A model generated the notes under the pieces. It had not been told where the DNA came from. It searched no databases and saw only the letters and a program-made list of their open reading frames with translations. Positions 42,115 to 55,124 of a DNA stretch of 64,000 nucleotides are shown here, piece by piece. Every line of letters starts with the position of its first letter. Position 1 is the stretch's first letter. Position numbers and translations under genes: made by a program. Origin of the DNA: Acorus gramineus (lineage: Eukaryota > Streptophyta > Magnoliopsida > Acorales > Acoraceae); NCBI GenBank assembly GCA_030737835.1, contig CM060853.1, forward strand, positions 21,014,895-21,078,894, in the 5' to 3' direction.

Positions 42115-43473
42115 ATTGAATCGTCGTTTTAAAACTTTTCTTGAAATAAACAAGCATGGTTTTACCTACTTGCCACCGACCACTTGATAGATAAAAGGCA
42201 AAACACATCCATACCAAGGATAGTATAACATAAGGGCAACTTGATGAAGCCTGTGTCCATAGGCGTATAGTTTTAACCTGCGTTACATATATAAAATCTG
42301 TATTCACGTATAATCACTAGACATCTCCTTAATTGATAATATAGGACTAAACCAAGAACATGTATTCACCTTACTCTCACCTCTCAATAGGTCTATTAGG
42401 AGCTTCGCCATGCCTGACCCTTTTCATTAGGCATGTCATGTGTGGGGTTAAGAGTCCAACGTGTTTTAAAGCTATGCGTCTACGAATAAAACCGACAATA
42501 TCACACATGTAAACATGAGGAGTTTAGTTTAACTTTTTTTTTTCTCCTATGACTGAATTGGAACGATCATGCACTTGGATTCAGGCATCCAATTTGTAGA
42601 ATACAATTATAATGGAGAATACAACAGAAGAAAGTGGTTGTCGCACTTCTGTCTACATTGTTACCAAACATTAATTATTTTTGCCAGGGATTCCCTACAC
42701 CAATTTGATCACCAAACTCCTTTAAAAATCTGCTTAGAGATTCAAACAATGCTTTTTTACACCATTAAACCACTGAGGTAGTAGAAGAAATAATGCTTCC
42801 TCTGTTTCTAAGCAGTTTCTGGGGAGAATATAAGCCAGATCATTAATAACTGAAAGAGAAGTTCTCAATGAAGCTTTTGAGGAAACATCACCAAATCTAT
42901 TCAACATTTGGTGACAATCAAAGGATACACTGAAATAAGAACAAACTTAATCAAGGGGAAAGCAATCACAGCAGAGGAAAATAATTGAAAAAAAAAAGTT
43001 TACTTCTTTAAGTAAAAGGTATCCGTTGCTTCTTAAAAAAAAGTATTGCATACACAACCAATTGATTGATATCCATGCTATGCAGGTATGTCTTCATTCA
43101 AAATAGAGAAAAAAAATTTGATTGGGTAACCATGCTTTCTATAAGAGAGTGGAAAGAGACAAGTGAACAAGGTGGATGACTTGCGGAGAACTGAGAGTGG
43201 GAGAGAGGGAAAAATCAAAAGAAAGAGAGAAAAAAAAAGGAAAAACAAGCGAACAACGCTTCTGCACCAGCTCCGTAGCCAAGTTATAAGAGGAGCAGGC
43301 CGAGGTTGAACTTGTGAGGAAGGAGAAGTGGAGGGGGTGTGACTTCACTGTGTAACAAAGAAAAGGAGGAAAAAGAAACACAGAGGAAACCAAAAGGTAG
43401 AGAATAAAACAAGATGTGCAACAGTGTCATATGCATTTGGATGAATTACTGCAAATGCTTTCTTGCTTAGCAA
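42115..43473. other. Intergenic DNA downstream of the pectate lyase gene
   Basis: No gene is recognised. The part near 43440-43473 probably holds the 3' untranslated end of the pectate lyase transcript. A purine-rich block at 43180-43260 gives only a low-complexity reading. Confidence 0.5.
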
Positions 43474-46400
43474 TCAGCATTTGCTGCCCCTACGGCAAGA
43501 GAGAACACCAGCATCAGTTGTGATGGAAGCAACCATAGAAGAAGATTTGGCGCCGAGGCTGGATGCTCTCGAATAACTAGCTGAAGCACCAGCGCCTGAG
43601 GGTGTGAAGTAGGCGCCGTTCAAGAGGAGGTCACCCTCCGACCTCCAGTTCCAGCCCTTCCAGACACTTGAAGATGTCTCTACTCTCTTGGTCACCTGCC
43701 CAAAGTAAGAGACAAAGGAGATATGTCAACTTATGCAAACTGGAGTCTTTAACAGAGGTGGATGAAACTCTAATTTTCTGATCTCTTTGTGAATTACATA
43801 TTATTAACTTCTAAGCTAATGCAGTACCTCTTTAGCAAATGGGTTCGTAGGGGCAAGGTATCTGTTTCCCTGGCTGTTGATGGTAGGTTCAGCACTCCCA
43901 CCAATAGCATACATCTCCCAGTGAGTGTAGTCATTGTTCACCACATGAAAATACCCATGCCTACACCTGCATTAGTTTATTATTAACAGATTAGTACAGC
44001 TAAATTCAAAGATTGATTAACTGCATGTATATGCATTCAGCATGAATTACGCTACCTGGGCATTCTCTGAATGAGACCCTCTCCAAAATGGTTGAAAGCG
44101 ATGGTAACTTGCATACCTTTGTCCCTCACATAGGAATCGCTGTGGCCCAACAACATCACCTGTCACGCCAAGATTTTTATTAATCAGCCTGGATTTGCTA
44201 TTCAATCAAGTTCAGCAAACATAAAAAGGGGCATTCAAAACCCCACCTCATTGTGGTGGGTGAAGTAATTGTTAGAGATGGTAATTGCAGTGGATCCCAT
44301 GATGGCATCGACTAGGCCATCTGCACAGTTGGACAGGGAGCAATGGTCGACCCAGACATGGCTGGACCCGAAGATGGACACTGCGTCCCCATCAGCAATG
44401 GTCCTCCAGCCATAATGAGAGGGTGAACTTCGGACCATGGCATTTCCAGTGGGCTTGCAGTCATGGATATGAAGGCCATGGATGATGATATTAGTGACAA
44501 ACTGGATTGTGAGGCAGGCACCATTGGCGATGTGCACATTAACTCCACGTCCATCAATGGTCTTGAAGCTGTTCATGATGAGCTCCTCCTTGAGGGTTAT
44601 GACCATGTCACGCTTAAAGACAATCCAAAGGGGCTCGTCTTGGATGACGGCGTGGCGGAGGGTGCCCGGTCGGGGGTTGACGGCATCATAGTCACCAGGA
44701 TCTGTGACAACGTAGTAACGTCCATCGCGGCCACCAACAGCATTGCGTCCAAATCCGATGCCACAGTCGGCAAGCCTTTTTCGGTTTTTTTGCCAGGTGG
44801 GATCGCAACGCCAGCAATCATCGATGGGGTTACCTGTTCCGCATGACAGATAGCCCAATGAACGCCTTGCTGTGCTGTTCCGCACGCTCCTGCTCAAATT
44901 TCATGTTGTGTTAATCAAATTGGACATTTTCTGCACATATTGGAGGCAGTACAAAAGATTGTGAAATGAGAAAACATCAATCCCTCTCATGGATGATGCT
45001 TAATGCTTATGCACACAGAATTTGCTTGAACAATTGCCAAACATAATTTTCAAGCAGTCTAGTTGGAAGAAACCAAATGACGAACATATGGGTCACTTGC
45101 ACACATTTGGTATTGAAACAAATATTTAGAGAAATTTCTTCATAACTAAGCAACTGCCAAAACAGTCATGGGGCAATCATAAATGAAATGACAAAAGATG
45201 GAGAATTGTTTTTAATGGCACATGATATGCACTATGCAGCAAATGAGTATTTCGAGTAGGGAAAAGAAGGTAGCAGAGTGGTTGGGATTGAACAAGAAGA
45301 CATGGAGTTGAACATGCTGTTGATTTTCTTGAAAAACGGAGGGAGTCCAAAAAGTAGCATATGTAAAACTGACACACACCATGTGAGTGAGTAAATGCGG
45401 AGTTAGACAGGCACGTTGTTAACGACCAGCAGAAAATTAAGAAGATAAACAAACTAACCATCAATCCCTCCTGTCCAAGTCTATAAGTAGGAAAACAAAA
45501 AAAAAAAAAGAATCACTATTTAACATTTGGGAATTTTGTAAAAAATTTAAAAGGGGTGGACCGTATTCACAATGGGCGTGAGAATATGAAACCCCCTTCT
45601 CTAAAACATGGTTCACTTCGATGCAGCCATTAATGTAGTAGTTGGGGAATGCCAAACGGTCACTAGGAATGTTAAATAAACAGCACTGTAATTTTAGAAA
45701 ATGATAATTGGCACGGTTAGTTAAATAAATATCTATCTTCCAATTTAATTAAATTTATTATTTATCAAAATAAAAGTTTTCTTGATTTTACATTTCATAT
45801 ATTATTATTTAATGATAACAATAAACCGTTATTCAACAATATACATAAAAAGGTGAATTTTATGGTACACGTTTAACATTCAAGCCAATTTTTTTAATTA
45901 GGAGATTCAAGAAAAAACAATTTGTTAAAGTGTATTGAAAAATAAACATCATTATCGGGAAGAATATGATATTAGGGGAAGGTGGTTGCCCAAATTATAA
46001 AATAAGAGGAGATGCCCGTATCACTTGTCTATAACATACTTTGTTTCTATTAATTAATGTGAATGGAAGGGAAACTCAATACAGGGCATAAAATAAGGGA
46101 GTGAAAATAAAACAGAGATACCCCACCATACAAATGAATAATCCAATCCAATAAGAATAGAACGGAATCAGGCCAAATCGTACCAGTTAAAAAGTTCAAA
46201 ATCGCACCGACAATACATACAAGCATAATAGAAATAAGAACAAAATTATTGATCGACGCATGTGAGGTAGGGGAACCCAACCGACACGGCAATGCAGGTC
46301 TCAAAATGGGGTAAAATAAAAATAAAAATAAAATCGAAGCACAATTAAGTGAACCCATCATCACAAAATTCATGAATCGATTAACCCCCCCCCCCCATGT

Positions 46401-47685
46401 TGGCCATTGATTTAAAAAAGAACTCACATTTCAACCATTGCTGCGACGGCTTCCGGATCATCCGCGACGGCGTCCTCCGTTCTTATCTCGGGCCTGTCAA
46501 AAGAGAGGAAAAATGAGCGCCAAATACACAGTGTAAAAAGCCCGGTTGAGTGGATGAAACTGTTCGAGGTGGGATTCGAGAAAAGTAAACGAAACCACTT
46601 TATGAGTAGAAATTAATATTATTCTGTTATTAAATCACGACCGTCCTTTCTGATTTCATTGTCGTCTCGGTAACAGAGAAATCGCCACTCCTCAGGAGAG
46701 ACGTAAACGTTGCCCGAGGCGGAGGCACCTGCGGGAGTCGCAGAAACCCTAAAAGCAAAAGCGTCCATTTTGAGAGAGAGAGAGAGAGAGAGAGAGGGAG
46801 ACACTGACTCTGCAAGAATTTCTCTCTCCGCCTTTTCGTTTCGGGGACCGTAGTCGTCCCAGATTTCAAATTACGGATATGCCCTCAAAAGAATCGTCAA
46901 GTCCTCGGCGAAAGAGGGGGAATTTATGGATAAGATCGGCGATGTTTAAGGGGTTTTCAGTAATTTTCATCAGAAAACGAACACTAACGGACTAAACGGT
47001 TTGGATCCTACGGACCAGATCTGGACGGCCCAGACCATCGCTTGCATTGGATCCCCGTGGGTTTCTCTATAGCTGAACGGGAAAACCGAGGGAGCCAAAA
47101 CAAAAACCCAAATCCTTGAAGAGCGAGATCTGGACGGTCCAGATCCCATGACAGGATAAAGAACGGTTGAGATCTACTAAGAACCTGGGAAGAGAAGCTA
47201 CTAACCGTCCTGCAATGGAGGATCTGTTCGCCATTGCTTCAGTGAGGCTCTGCTTCATTTCGTGAGTCCTGACATGGTAAATGCAGTAATTAGTGAATTC
47301 ATGAAGTACCATTTTTTTAGTGGTAAAATTAGGAGAATAAAAAATCAATCTCTAATTAAAAATAATCAAATCATGTAAAATAACCTTAAAAAGACTTTCG
47401 GATTCCCCTAAATTACGATAAAAAAAATGGAACTCTCAAACTAACCAAAATAGCTCCTAAGAATTAAATCTCAATAAAATGAAACACTGAATTGAGCACC
47501 ATATCCAAAGTTTTTCGCCAAATAAACCCACATTTCACCGGAAACGCAAGAACTGAAAACACCAAACACAATAGACCAACCGAATTCGAAATGTACCTCG
47601 AACCGGCCATTTCTCTGCCCGAAACGCCCTTCCAAGCCCCGGCGACCAGCAACAGAACCACGAACAACAGAGACCGAGCACCCAT
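43474..47685 (-). CDS. Secreted pectate lyase (polysaccharide lyase family 1), 7 exons
   Basis: Cleaves de-esterified pectin (polygalacturonate) by calcium-dependent beta-elimination in the cell wall (EC 4.2.2.2). Exons: 47597-47685, 47206-47268, 46428-46493, 44247-44889, 44056-44159, 43828-43966, 43474-43695; all junctions GT-AG and in frame, 441 residues. The start is the ATG at 47685, opening a signal peptide ([16 protein letters not shown], cleavage about residue 23). Then comes the plant N-terminal part with NAVAD-like [16 protein letters not shown] and the typical [13 protein letters not shown]. Calcium and catalytic regions: VWVDH at 251-255 with Asp254, DGLVD at 263-267, and RMPRCR at 319-324 with the catalytic arginine. 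The C-terminal part is [18 protein letters not shown]. From memory it is closest to Arabidopsis probable pectate lyases At3g07010 and At5g48900. Intron 3 is 1.5 kb; intron 2 holds an unexplained CT-rich leader plus ATG. The frame is intact. Confidence 0.96.
46385..46396. repeat. 12-bp poly-C tract in pectate lyase intron 3
   Basis: Runs TTAACCCCCC to CCCCATGT, read as poly-G in the transcript, about 32 nt downstream of the exon 3 donor site. Confidence 0.85.
46619..46768 (-). other. Unexplained 49-codon frame with CT-rich leader, in pectate lyase intron 2
   Basis: A perfect-context ATG (TCAAAATGGAC) directly follows a (CT)12 run (46772-46796 on the plus strand as AG). It opens a 49-residue frame starting [19 protein letters not shown], containing [16 protein letters not shown], and ending TAA. 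The layout looks like the first exon of a plant gene with its leader. A GCAG|GTGCCT donor after codon 13 would leave phase 1, which does not fit exon 3 of the lyase (it needs phase 2). So it is not a simple alternative first exon of that gene. Protein family unknown; it could be a stray gene fragment. Confidence 0.3.
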
Positions 47686-47823
47686 TGTTTGAGCTTCAGA
47701 TCTCACTCGCTCCCACTAAAGACTCTGTGTTCACTCCCTCAATTGTGAAAAAAAATATATATTGAGAAACTGAAAAGCAGAGAAGCGAAAGCGGGTCCAA
47801 AAAAGCCACTCAGCGGAACCACC

Positions 47824-47832
47824 ATTTTATAG
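47824..47832 (-). promoter_or_regulatory. TATA box of the pectate lyase gene
   Basis: On the minus strand this reads CTATAAAAT, about 140 bp upstream of the ATG at 47685. It would place the transcription start near 47800. Confidence 0.6.
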
Positions 47833-47898
47833 AACGTTCGCCCAACTTAACCACGCCGCTTAACCCCGACTACAGTCTAAACCCGAGACCCCGGTTAG

Positions 47899-47925
47899 GG
47901 TTAGGTTAAATCATTTAACCTAACC
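47899..47925. promoter_or_regulatory. Perfect 13-bp-arm palindrome with telobox-like sequence upstream of pectate lyase
   Basis: GGTTAGGTTAAAT, one base, then ATTTAACCTAACC. It overlaps GGTTAGGGTTAGG (47893 onward), a telobox-like AACCCTAA context, and lies about 70 bp upstream of the TATA box. Two direct copies of AGAAAACCTACACAG follow at about 47934-47964. Such symmetry in a core promoter suggests a dimeric-factor site; this is inference. Confidence 0.45.
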
Positions 47926-48149
47926 TCACTAAAAGAAAACCTACACAGAAAGAAAACCTACACAGCATAACCGCCACTAACGGATTCACCTAGCACGCAT
48001 AGACGGTGACGGCACCTTATGAAAGCGTGCGAACGTTGTTGGCCAATCACGTGCGAGGATTCTCACATGCACGGTCTGACGTCCCGACGCCTTTTAACGA
48101 TGGGACCCACATTGTCCACGTGGGATCACGGCGTTAATTAACGTTTTTT

Positions 48150-50585
48150 ATGTTTTACATTTCAGGGAAAAATCTAAATAACCCCTTATAAATTACCGAA
48201 ATCCATATAACTCCTTCACTTTTCTTAAAATCCATAAAACCTCATAAAAATCTTTATGTAAATCTAAATAATCTTCTGAATTAAATTTTTATTAACATAT
48301 AAACAAATATTCTACAAATATTTCTTTTGATTAATCTTGATTATATGTCAAAAACCCTTTACAGTTTGTTAAAAAAGCAAAAAAACCTTTATAAGTGATG
48401 ATTTTATGTATCTTTGAATATATTATAAAACTTTATTATGAGAGATAAAATTCTCATTTATAAATTTTTTTTTATATATTTAATACACTGTACAAGTTTT
48501 TTTATATACATTATTTGAATTTACACATTTTTTTTTCAGGGGTTATATGAGTTTCTGGCTGTTTACAGGGAGCTACGTGGATGTTCCCCTTTTTTTTAAT
48601 TATGATCCCATGCAAGAGCGACCACGTTCCATCATAACACGGTTTCACGCGTGTAATAAAACATTGGTCGTGGTGTATTTACTACTTGCCCCCTGTGTGT
48701 TGTTATTTGGATTTGCGGATGGGTTCGTAACGGTCGTTGAACAAGTGGATCGGTTGGGCTTGTTTTTAATGAACTATTTTTGTTGATCATCTGATTCAAT
48801 GCATTTATTAGCCACTTTTTTTTTGAAAAATGTATTTATTCGTCACCTGTTACATGAGTCCAACCTATCAGTTAGATGATGTTGAATGAAGAGCTTCCGG
48901 CTATAAATATGAGTGGATCTTGTATTATATTACAAAACAAATGCCTAACGTTTCATATATACAATGTGGAATTGATCCTTCTCCAGTCTCCACCGTCAGA
49001 TTTTCGATTATTATTGTTGTCAACGAATCAGACCAGATTTACTAGAAGTGGGGCACCTAGAATACAGTGCCATCATATGTGCTCACCTAATAAATGCACT
49101 TCTAGTTGTTAAAATTTATGGAGGAGGAACTTTTTATTTCAACAATCTGATCTGTTAATAAAGTAACATTAGCAGAGCCTTCATTGCAGATAAATATTTG
49201 TTGTAGCTAGTGTAACATTGATAGTTTTATTTTATAGATAAAATTTTAGTTAAGTTTGCTAGTGTCTCTTTCTCCATAAAGCAGATCAGGAGATCAAATT
49301 CAAAGAGTACATTCTAAAAAAAAAAAAATTAATAGTTTTTTTATTTTTTTTCTTTTATTATAAGCTTTAAGCCCTTCATGATAGACGCATTAGCCAACAT
49401 GATCAGTTCGTATGTTTTTTCGGTTTCTATCATACGTGTTACTCATGTACATGATCTTTTGCAAGTTTTAATAGATTTTCTGCTTCATTGATGTTTAAGA
49501 TATGTTGTTGTTTCTTATATATGTTCTAGGGTAGATTTTGCGGATCGAATTGGTTAGGGGGCATTGGGGGGTAATTGGTAGAGGGGTAGGGGTGTCTCGT
49601 CCAGTAGACTTCTTTTTTACTATAGGCCACCCTTTTATATATCTTTTTGTTTTCTTTTATTTCATGTAATTTGAGCATAATTTTTCTAAATGTAAAAGCG
49701 TATATCAATTATTTCTCTCAAGAAAAAAAAAGAAAAGAAAAAAGAAAGGGTCAGAGATCAACATCAACCTCAACAGCTAATACCCAATTCAAAGCCAAAC
49801 AACATGGTAAGAAAGTCAGGGAGTATTTCACTCCACAAAAGCCTTACGTGAAGTGAATGTTTATAATGATCAGCTAATACAGCACGGCATAGGTAAACGC
49901 CCGACACTGCTAATTGCTTGAAGGCATATATCAAGGAAAGACTAACGCATGCATGTGACACAGTTGGAGGAGTGTCTAATGTCCTGTGGGACATGCACAT
50001 GTGTACGTCTTCCAATTAGGACCAATTCTGTACTCGTTTGTTGTATTAGTAACAACTGTGATTGTCCTTTTAAGAAACCAGGAATATCATAATATGTTAT
50101 TCACCAAAGCTTTTGTGAGTACTTTAGATAAGGCCATGAGGGGCGTGGAACAACTAGGTCCTTCTCAAAGCTATTCATTCATTTCATCTGATTCAAGAAG
50201 AGACGACAAATTAATGTAGCCATCCAACTTGCCGTACAACCGAGACTCTCCGTCCCACGGACTCATGTCTTACATTCCAAAACTCATCAGAGCCAAAAAT
50301 ATGTAACCTAAAGTAAAACTGTTAAATTTCTTCCTCCCCAAGTGAATAATTGGCAGATGTTACGTTTAAAGATTCATTTAATTGAACACTAAAGATGGCC
50401 ATGTGTCTTATAACACAGATGCGTATGAAAAATTTACAGAAACTTTACAATCATTTTTAAAAAAAGGATATAAAAAATATATGACCACCTCCATATGTAA
50501 CTTGGTTCCTGCATAGAAAGGTGACAGAAAATTTCTTGGTAGACAAATATAAAAATAAACAATTTATTATAACAAAGGAAAATAT
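48150..50585. other. Intergenic DNA upstream of pectate lyase
   Basis: No gene is recognised. 48165-48560 may be a MITE, since AATAACCCCTTATAA near its left side mirrors GGGGTTATATG on the right. A frame at 48547-48786 is open but resembles nothing known. 49540-49745 ends with pyrimidine-rich text and an A-rich tail and could be a LINE 3' remnant. Confidence 0.4.
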
Positions 50586-50592
50586 CAACTAA

Positions 50593-50805
50593 TGGTGCAT
50601 TTAATTGCGCGATTGTATAGCTTTTACAACTGCATGAAGCTACTTATACAATCTTACGTGCAACCAAACAGCTGTGATTTCAGGTAAATAGTGCCTAAAC
50701 ATTACAATTTTGAAAAGTTGTGAGAGGTGAGCTTCCTGCAAAAATCAGTTTTAAAACTCAGATTCCTACAAAATCAATTTTACAATCGCACAACCAAACA
50801 CACCT
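50593..50805. mobile_element. Tourist-like MITE family B, copy 3, with TAA duplication
   Basis: 213 bp, flanked by TAA (50590-50592 and 50806-50808). Ends are TGGTGCATTTAATTGCGCGA and, reversed, AGGTGTGTTTGGTTGTGCGA. It lies in the opposite orientation to the copy at 41867-42106, with which it shares AAAATTGATTTTG wording. Confidence 0.75.
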
Positions 50806-51769
50806 TAAGTAAAAATTATGTACTTTATCCTCTATTAATTCTTATAACTGTTTTATATTATATCTGAATAGGCAATTGGTGAATGAAACGGAGACTTATT
50901 GCCTGAAAATTACTACTGTCGCAAATATTAATGTTAAACAATTTAATTAATGCCTAAAACTGACTATTAATATGTCCTAACTAATTAAAATTCACAATTT
51001 TTTTTTTAATGAAACTAGACTACCCGAAAGTTTTACAAAAAGTTGAGTTGGCCGGGGTAATTGCCCCACCACTATGGCCGACTGGCTCCACCACTGATTG
51101 CACCACTTTACCCTTTAACTTCATTCCTTCTAGCCTGGGAATTATCCACATATATAATTTCAGAATTTACATTTAAAAAGTAAAATATTATTTGATTTTC
51201 AATATCCATGATGGTTTAAAAGAGGATATGGATATCAAGTATCCACTTAAAAAAAAATGAGGATGCAATTAATTAATATATTATATAAAATAATAATATA
51301 CATCTATATTATATATTGTTTAAGTTTTATCACCTACATTAAAAATAATTCTCAAAATTCAAAATTTAAATATTAACTAATGAATTTTTTATCAGGACTT
51401 GAAATGAGAAGTTTCAAAATTCAAATTCACTTTTCCTGATTGCATCGTTTCTAATATATCGTATATTCACATGCCTCCCAACTCCCAAGTAGTGAATATA
51501 CTTAGATATGTCAATTATCTAAAAAAGAAATATATATTCATGTAATCCAAGACTTGTGCATTTAATTTAAACATTATTTTTATGTTGCTCACACTTTTTA
51601 ATTTTTACTTTTCGTGTATAAAAAAATCACACCTGTCTCATTGTGTTTAGCTCATTGTAGATACTTCAGTGATTGTGGAGGGCGGGATTTATATATGAAC
51701 ATGATATATCCAACCTCAGTTGTAGCCCCAAGTGCATACAGTCCACATCTTCTTTTTTTTTAAATCATA

Positions 51770-51972
51770 CAGTCTTCTATTGAAGACATGATGTTATATA
51801 AAATGGGATATATATACAATAACATAATTATTTTCACTTTGAAACAATAATTTTTATTTTTACCATATATTGATAGAATCTCATATGTTATAGTAGTGTA
51901 ATATATATTGTACTATCATAATATATGAGACTGTAAACCATACTGCAGAATGAACTGAGTGTATCAACACTC

Positions 51973-51985
<13 letters not shown>
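51770..51985 (-). mobile_element. MITE family A, copy 2
   Basis: In reverse complement it starts GTGTTGATACACTCAGTTCA and continues TACAGTCTCATATATTATGA, then ATTTTATATAACA, then AGACTGTATGATTT. The order is the same as in 62165-62400. Its end adjoins a CA microsatellite. Confidence 0.55.

Positions 51986-52007
<22 letters not shown>
51978..52007. repeat. (CA)n microsatellite, about 30 bp
   Basis: A pure CA repeat directly beside a MITE end in intergenic DNA. Confidence 0.9.
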
Positions 52008-52008
<1 letters not shown>

Positions 52009-52009
52009 A

Positions 52010-55000
52010 TAAACCATGTTTTTAAATGTCTCAAGCCCAACTCTCTTTATAAAAATAACAAAAAGACTAAAAGGCGAAGTTGGTAGAGACAAGATAGACG
52101 ATCTAATCCATATCACTTGTCTTATTAATCCCATTGTAGGTACTGTATCTAAACTTTTATGTGATGAATCTTGGAAAAGTTGTGTTATAAAAATTTATAT
52201 CACAACATCCAACAAGTAAAGCTGAATAGATTCATCACATTATATTAAAAAAAAAAAAAGACACTCTCTGCAGATTTTAACTCAATGAAAGGGCCAGAGA
52301 GCTGGCATTCCCTAATGAAAACTACAATAGCAATCTAAGTTTGGAGTGTTACATGTTTATGCGCTGGCAATCCTGACCGTACAGAAGGGGAACTCTGTCG
52401 TCCTCTCCTCATCTTCTACTCATAAAGTACCACTAATAAATGTGATTCAGATCAGACGGTCAATACTATCCGATGTATATACAGCTAAGATTGGTCAAGA
52501 CCATCAACCAGATCCGATCAGAAGTCATCCTAATGGGTCACGGATTACACAGTCATCAGCTCCAAAAACAAATTATTATTAAAGCATTGCATGCATGGTT
52601 CGTTTTGTGGGGACATAAGTAATTCTTCAAAACATTATTATTTCAACCACACATGTTTCATAATATTCGAAATGCACACAGTGACACCACACCTAACCTG
52701 AGTTAACGAACCACCGATTCCATGGGATTAGATTATTCCCGTTTAACATCCAAACAACAACTCCCCTTGTAAGGTGGGATCCACAGAGTCCCTCCCCCAA
52801 CTCACATGGGGCTTTTGTTTTTGGGATTGAAAATTTTTGGGTTGGCTAAGATGGTGTAGATGTCAATGTCGTCGGAAGTTTTTTATTTATTTATTTATTT
52901 ATAAAAAGTGTTTTATTATTTATTTGGTATAGTTGGATGACAACCCACATGGTACGTACGGGAGACTGCCCGAACCACTCCACCTCAACAGATCGATTCG
53001 ATCACTTTATCCACATTGCATGGCTAGGTCTCCTATTATATATGGGTTCCTTTTTGTTACTATTTGAGGATACTGTGAATTAATAGATCCAAAGAAAAAT
53101 TAAACAAATACAGAGAATTTATTTTTATAAAGTACACTAAAGATCTATCCATTATCTTTGAGAGGTTTTTACAATGTCCATAGTAAAAATGAAAAACACT
53201 GTAACCTAATGAAGTTATAAGATGCATTTTTATAGTAACATCTCATTGAAGATAAAAATGTCAGTACATAAAGATACCCTAAGTTTGACTCATCTAACAA
53301 TACTCTGCACACAGGAATCAAGGTCCATCTATAACACTTTTCAGTGTATGGTGGTTGGGCTCGGCAGTTCACCAAAAGATGTTGCCATTGGTGGACTGGA
53401 CCAAACGGTTAGCTGCATCAGTTGTCAATGGGGTTTGTTGATTGTCAATCACTCTTTGAAAAATCATTTGGTGATTGAACTTTTGATTGTACAGTAGAGT
53501 GGGAGGTGCTGCATATATCATATTGCACCTTTTTCTTTTTTTGATGTTTTTAGAATGGGGTATGACATGGCTTCCTTTATGTAATGTAAAAATAAAGAGA
53601 GAAGAAAAAGGTTTTGAAGGTTTGGATCCGATTCATACACATTGACATGCCATTTATTATTCACGTGGGGTATACTTTGAAAACGAGATAACTCGTACAT
53701 GGTTATTTTGATTTTCTCTTTGGTGAATTAATTTAGATGAGTTGAATTTAATAATTAGTTCAATGCATGTGAGACAATTATTCAGTTCAATCTAATAATA
53801 GTATAAAAATATAATGAAGTTCATTTCATGGTCATATTGTTTTACTTCAACTTATATGTTTGTATATGAATTCGAATTTTATAATCATTTGATTGGATTT
53901 ATTTACTATTTCAAGCCAATTGGTCATGTGTTCAATTGGAATTTTCAGTTCAGATTAAAATTACATGAATTGAGTTTCAATTATTCATTTTAATCTTGTT
54001 TTTCAATTCAATGCAAAAATTCTTTTTTAAAAAAATCTTACATGCCTAACACAGGAGATTTGCACATGTCAAGATACTAAGGAATCTTGATGTTCAGGAC
54101 ATAATATCATAAGACACACGATTGTATGAATACGTGACATTACATTTGTAAATCTTTTGAAAACTATAAACACCGTACAAAATCTCCATGAAGATATGAA
54201 GTGAGAACACCATTTAAACCCCGAATGCTGGACAAATGTCTCCAAATATATTAATTACAATTAATAAGGATGATTTGTATGTAATCTACTGAGTGTTTCA
54301 AATTAAGAAAGTTTAAGTTTTTTCTTACCTCCTTTTGATTTGAACTTTTGGTAGTGTATAATAATATCTACATCGAATCTTGGTGACCCAAAAAACAGTT
54401 GGACCTCACAAGAGGGAGGGTCCTACTATACCCAATAATAAAGAGATCATTCAATAATTAAAAAGCCCGTATAGTGTCTCATGTACCAGCATGAACACCC
54501 CCCCCCCCCCCCCAACCAAAAAAAAAAAAACTTCCGTATAGTGTGTGATGTACCTGCCAGCTTAGCTTAAGCTGTGAAAAACATTATAAAGCACAGCAAG
54601 GGCTGTAATGGATGCACACATTTTTGGCCAACAAACCCTCCCCACCCAAATGTTGTGGGGCTTATGCTTATTCAATAGCCGGAAGAAAGCGACGCGTTTC
54701 GCATCCGTTACCAATGCAAGGGACAGCTTAGATTCAAGTCATGTGAGACTCACATGGCCTCTTTCAAGATTTTTCAATCTGATATTTTTCTTGTTTTATT
54801 TAATTTCAAAGTGCCGGCAAAGCGTTTGGGAAGGCCCCTCTTTAACTTCGGCAAACGCAATTCATATGAGAAACATTGTTCATCAATTGAGGCAGCAAAG
54901 CCAGCTTTCCCATTTTTTGGTCTCTTGTTTGATTATTGCTTTCATATCAAGATGAGGTTCCCATTCTTTTCGGCTTTTTGTTTAACGTGGGGTTCAATGG

Positions 55001-55120
55001 TTTTGATTGTCCAATGTATAGCATTGCTACGGAACCACGTGGATGCACTTAAATTCATTTTACAGCTCTATCTACAATCCAAAAATGGTTCTCCTCCTTA
55101 TACACTTCATTAGTACATTA
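52010..55120. other. Intergenic DNA, no gene seen
   Basis: No recognisable coding. 54600-54960 is more complex than its neighbours and holds overlapping short open frames on the plus strand, but neither resembles a protein family I know. Confidence 0.45.
54498..54513. repeat. 16-bp poly-C tract
   Basis: An uninterrupted run of 16 C, followed by AACC and a 12-bp A run. Confidence 0.9.
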
Positions 55121-55124
55121 TATA

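Noticed and set aside
48547-48786. 79-codon plus-strand frame with a hydrophobic middle
   Set aside because: It starts inside a possible MITE end, has no recognisable family and shows no supporting promoter or splice signals.
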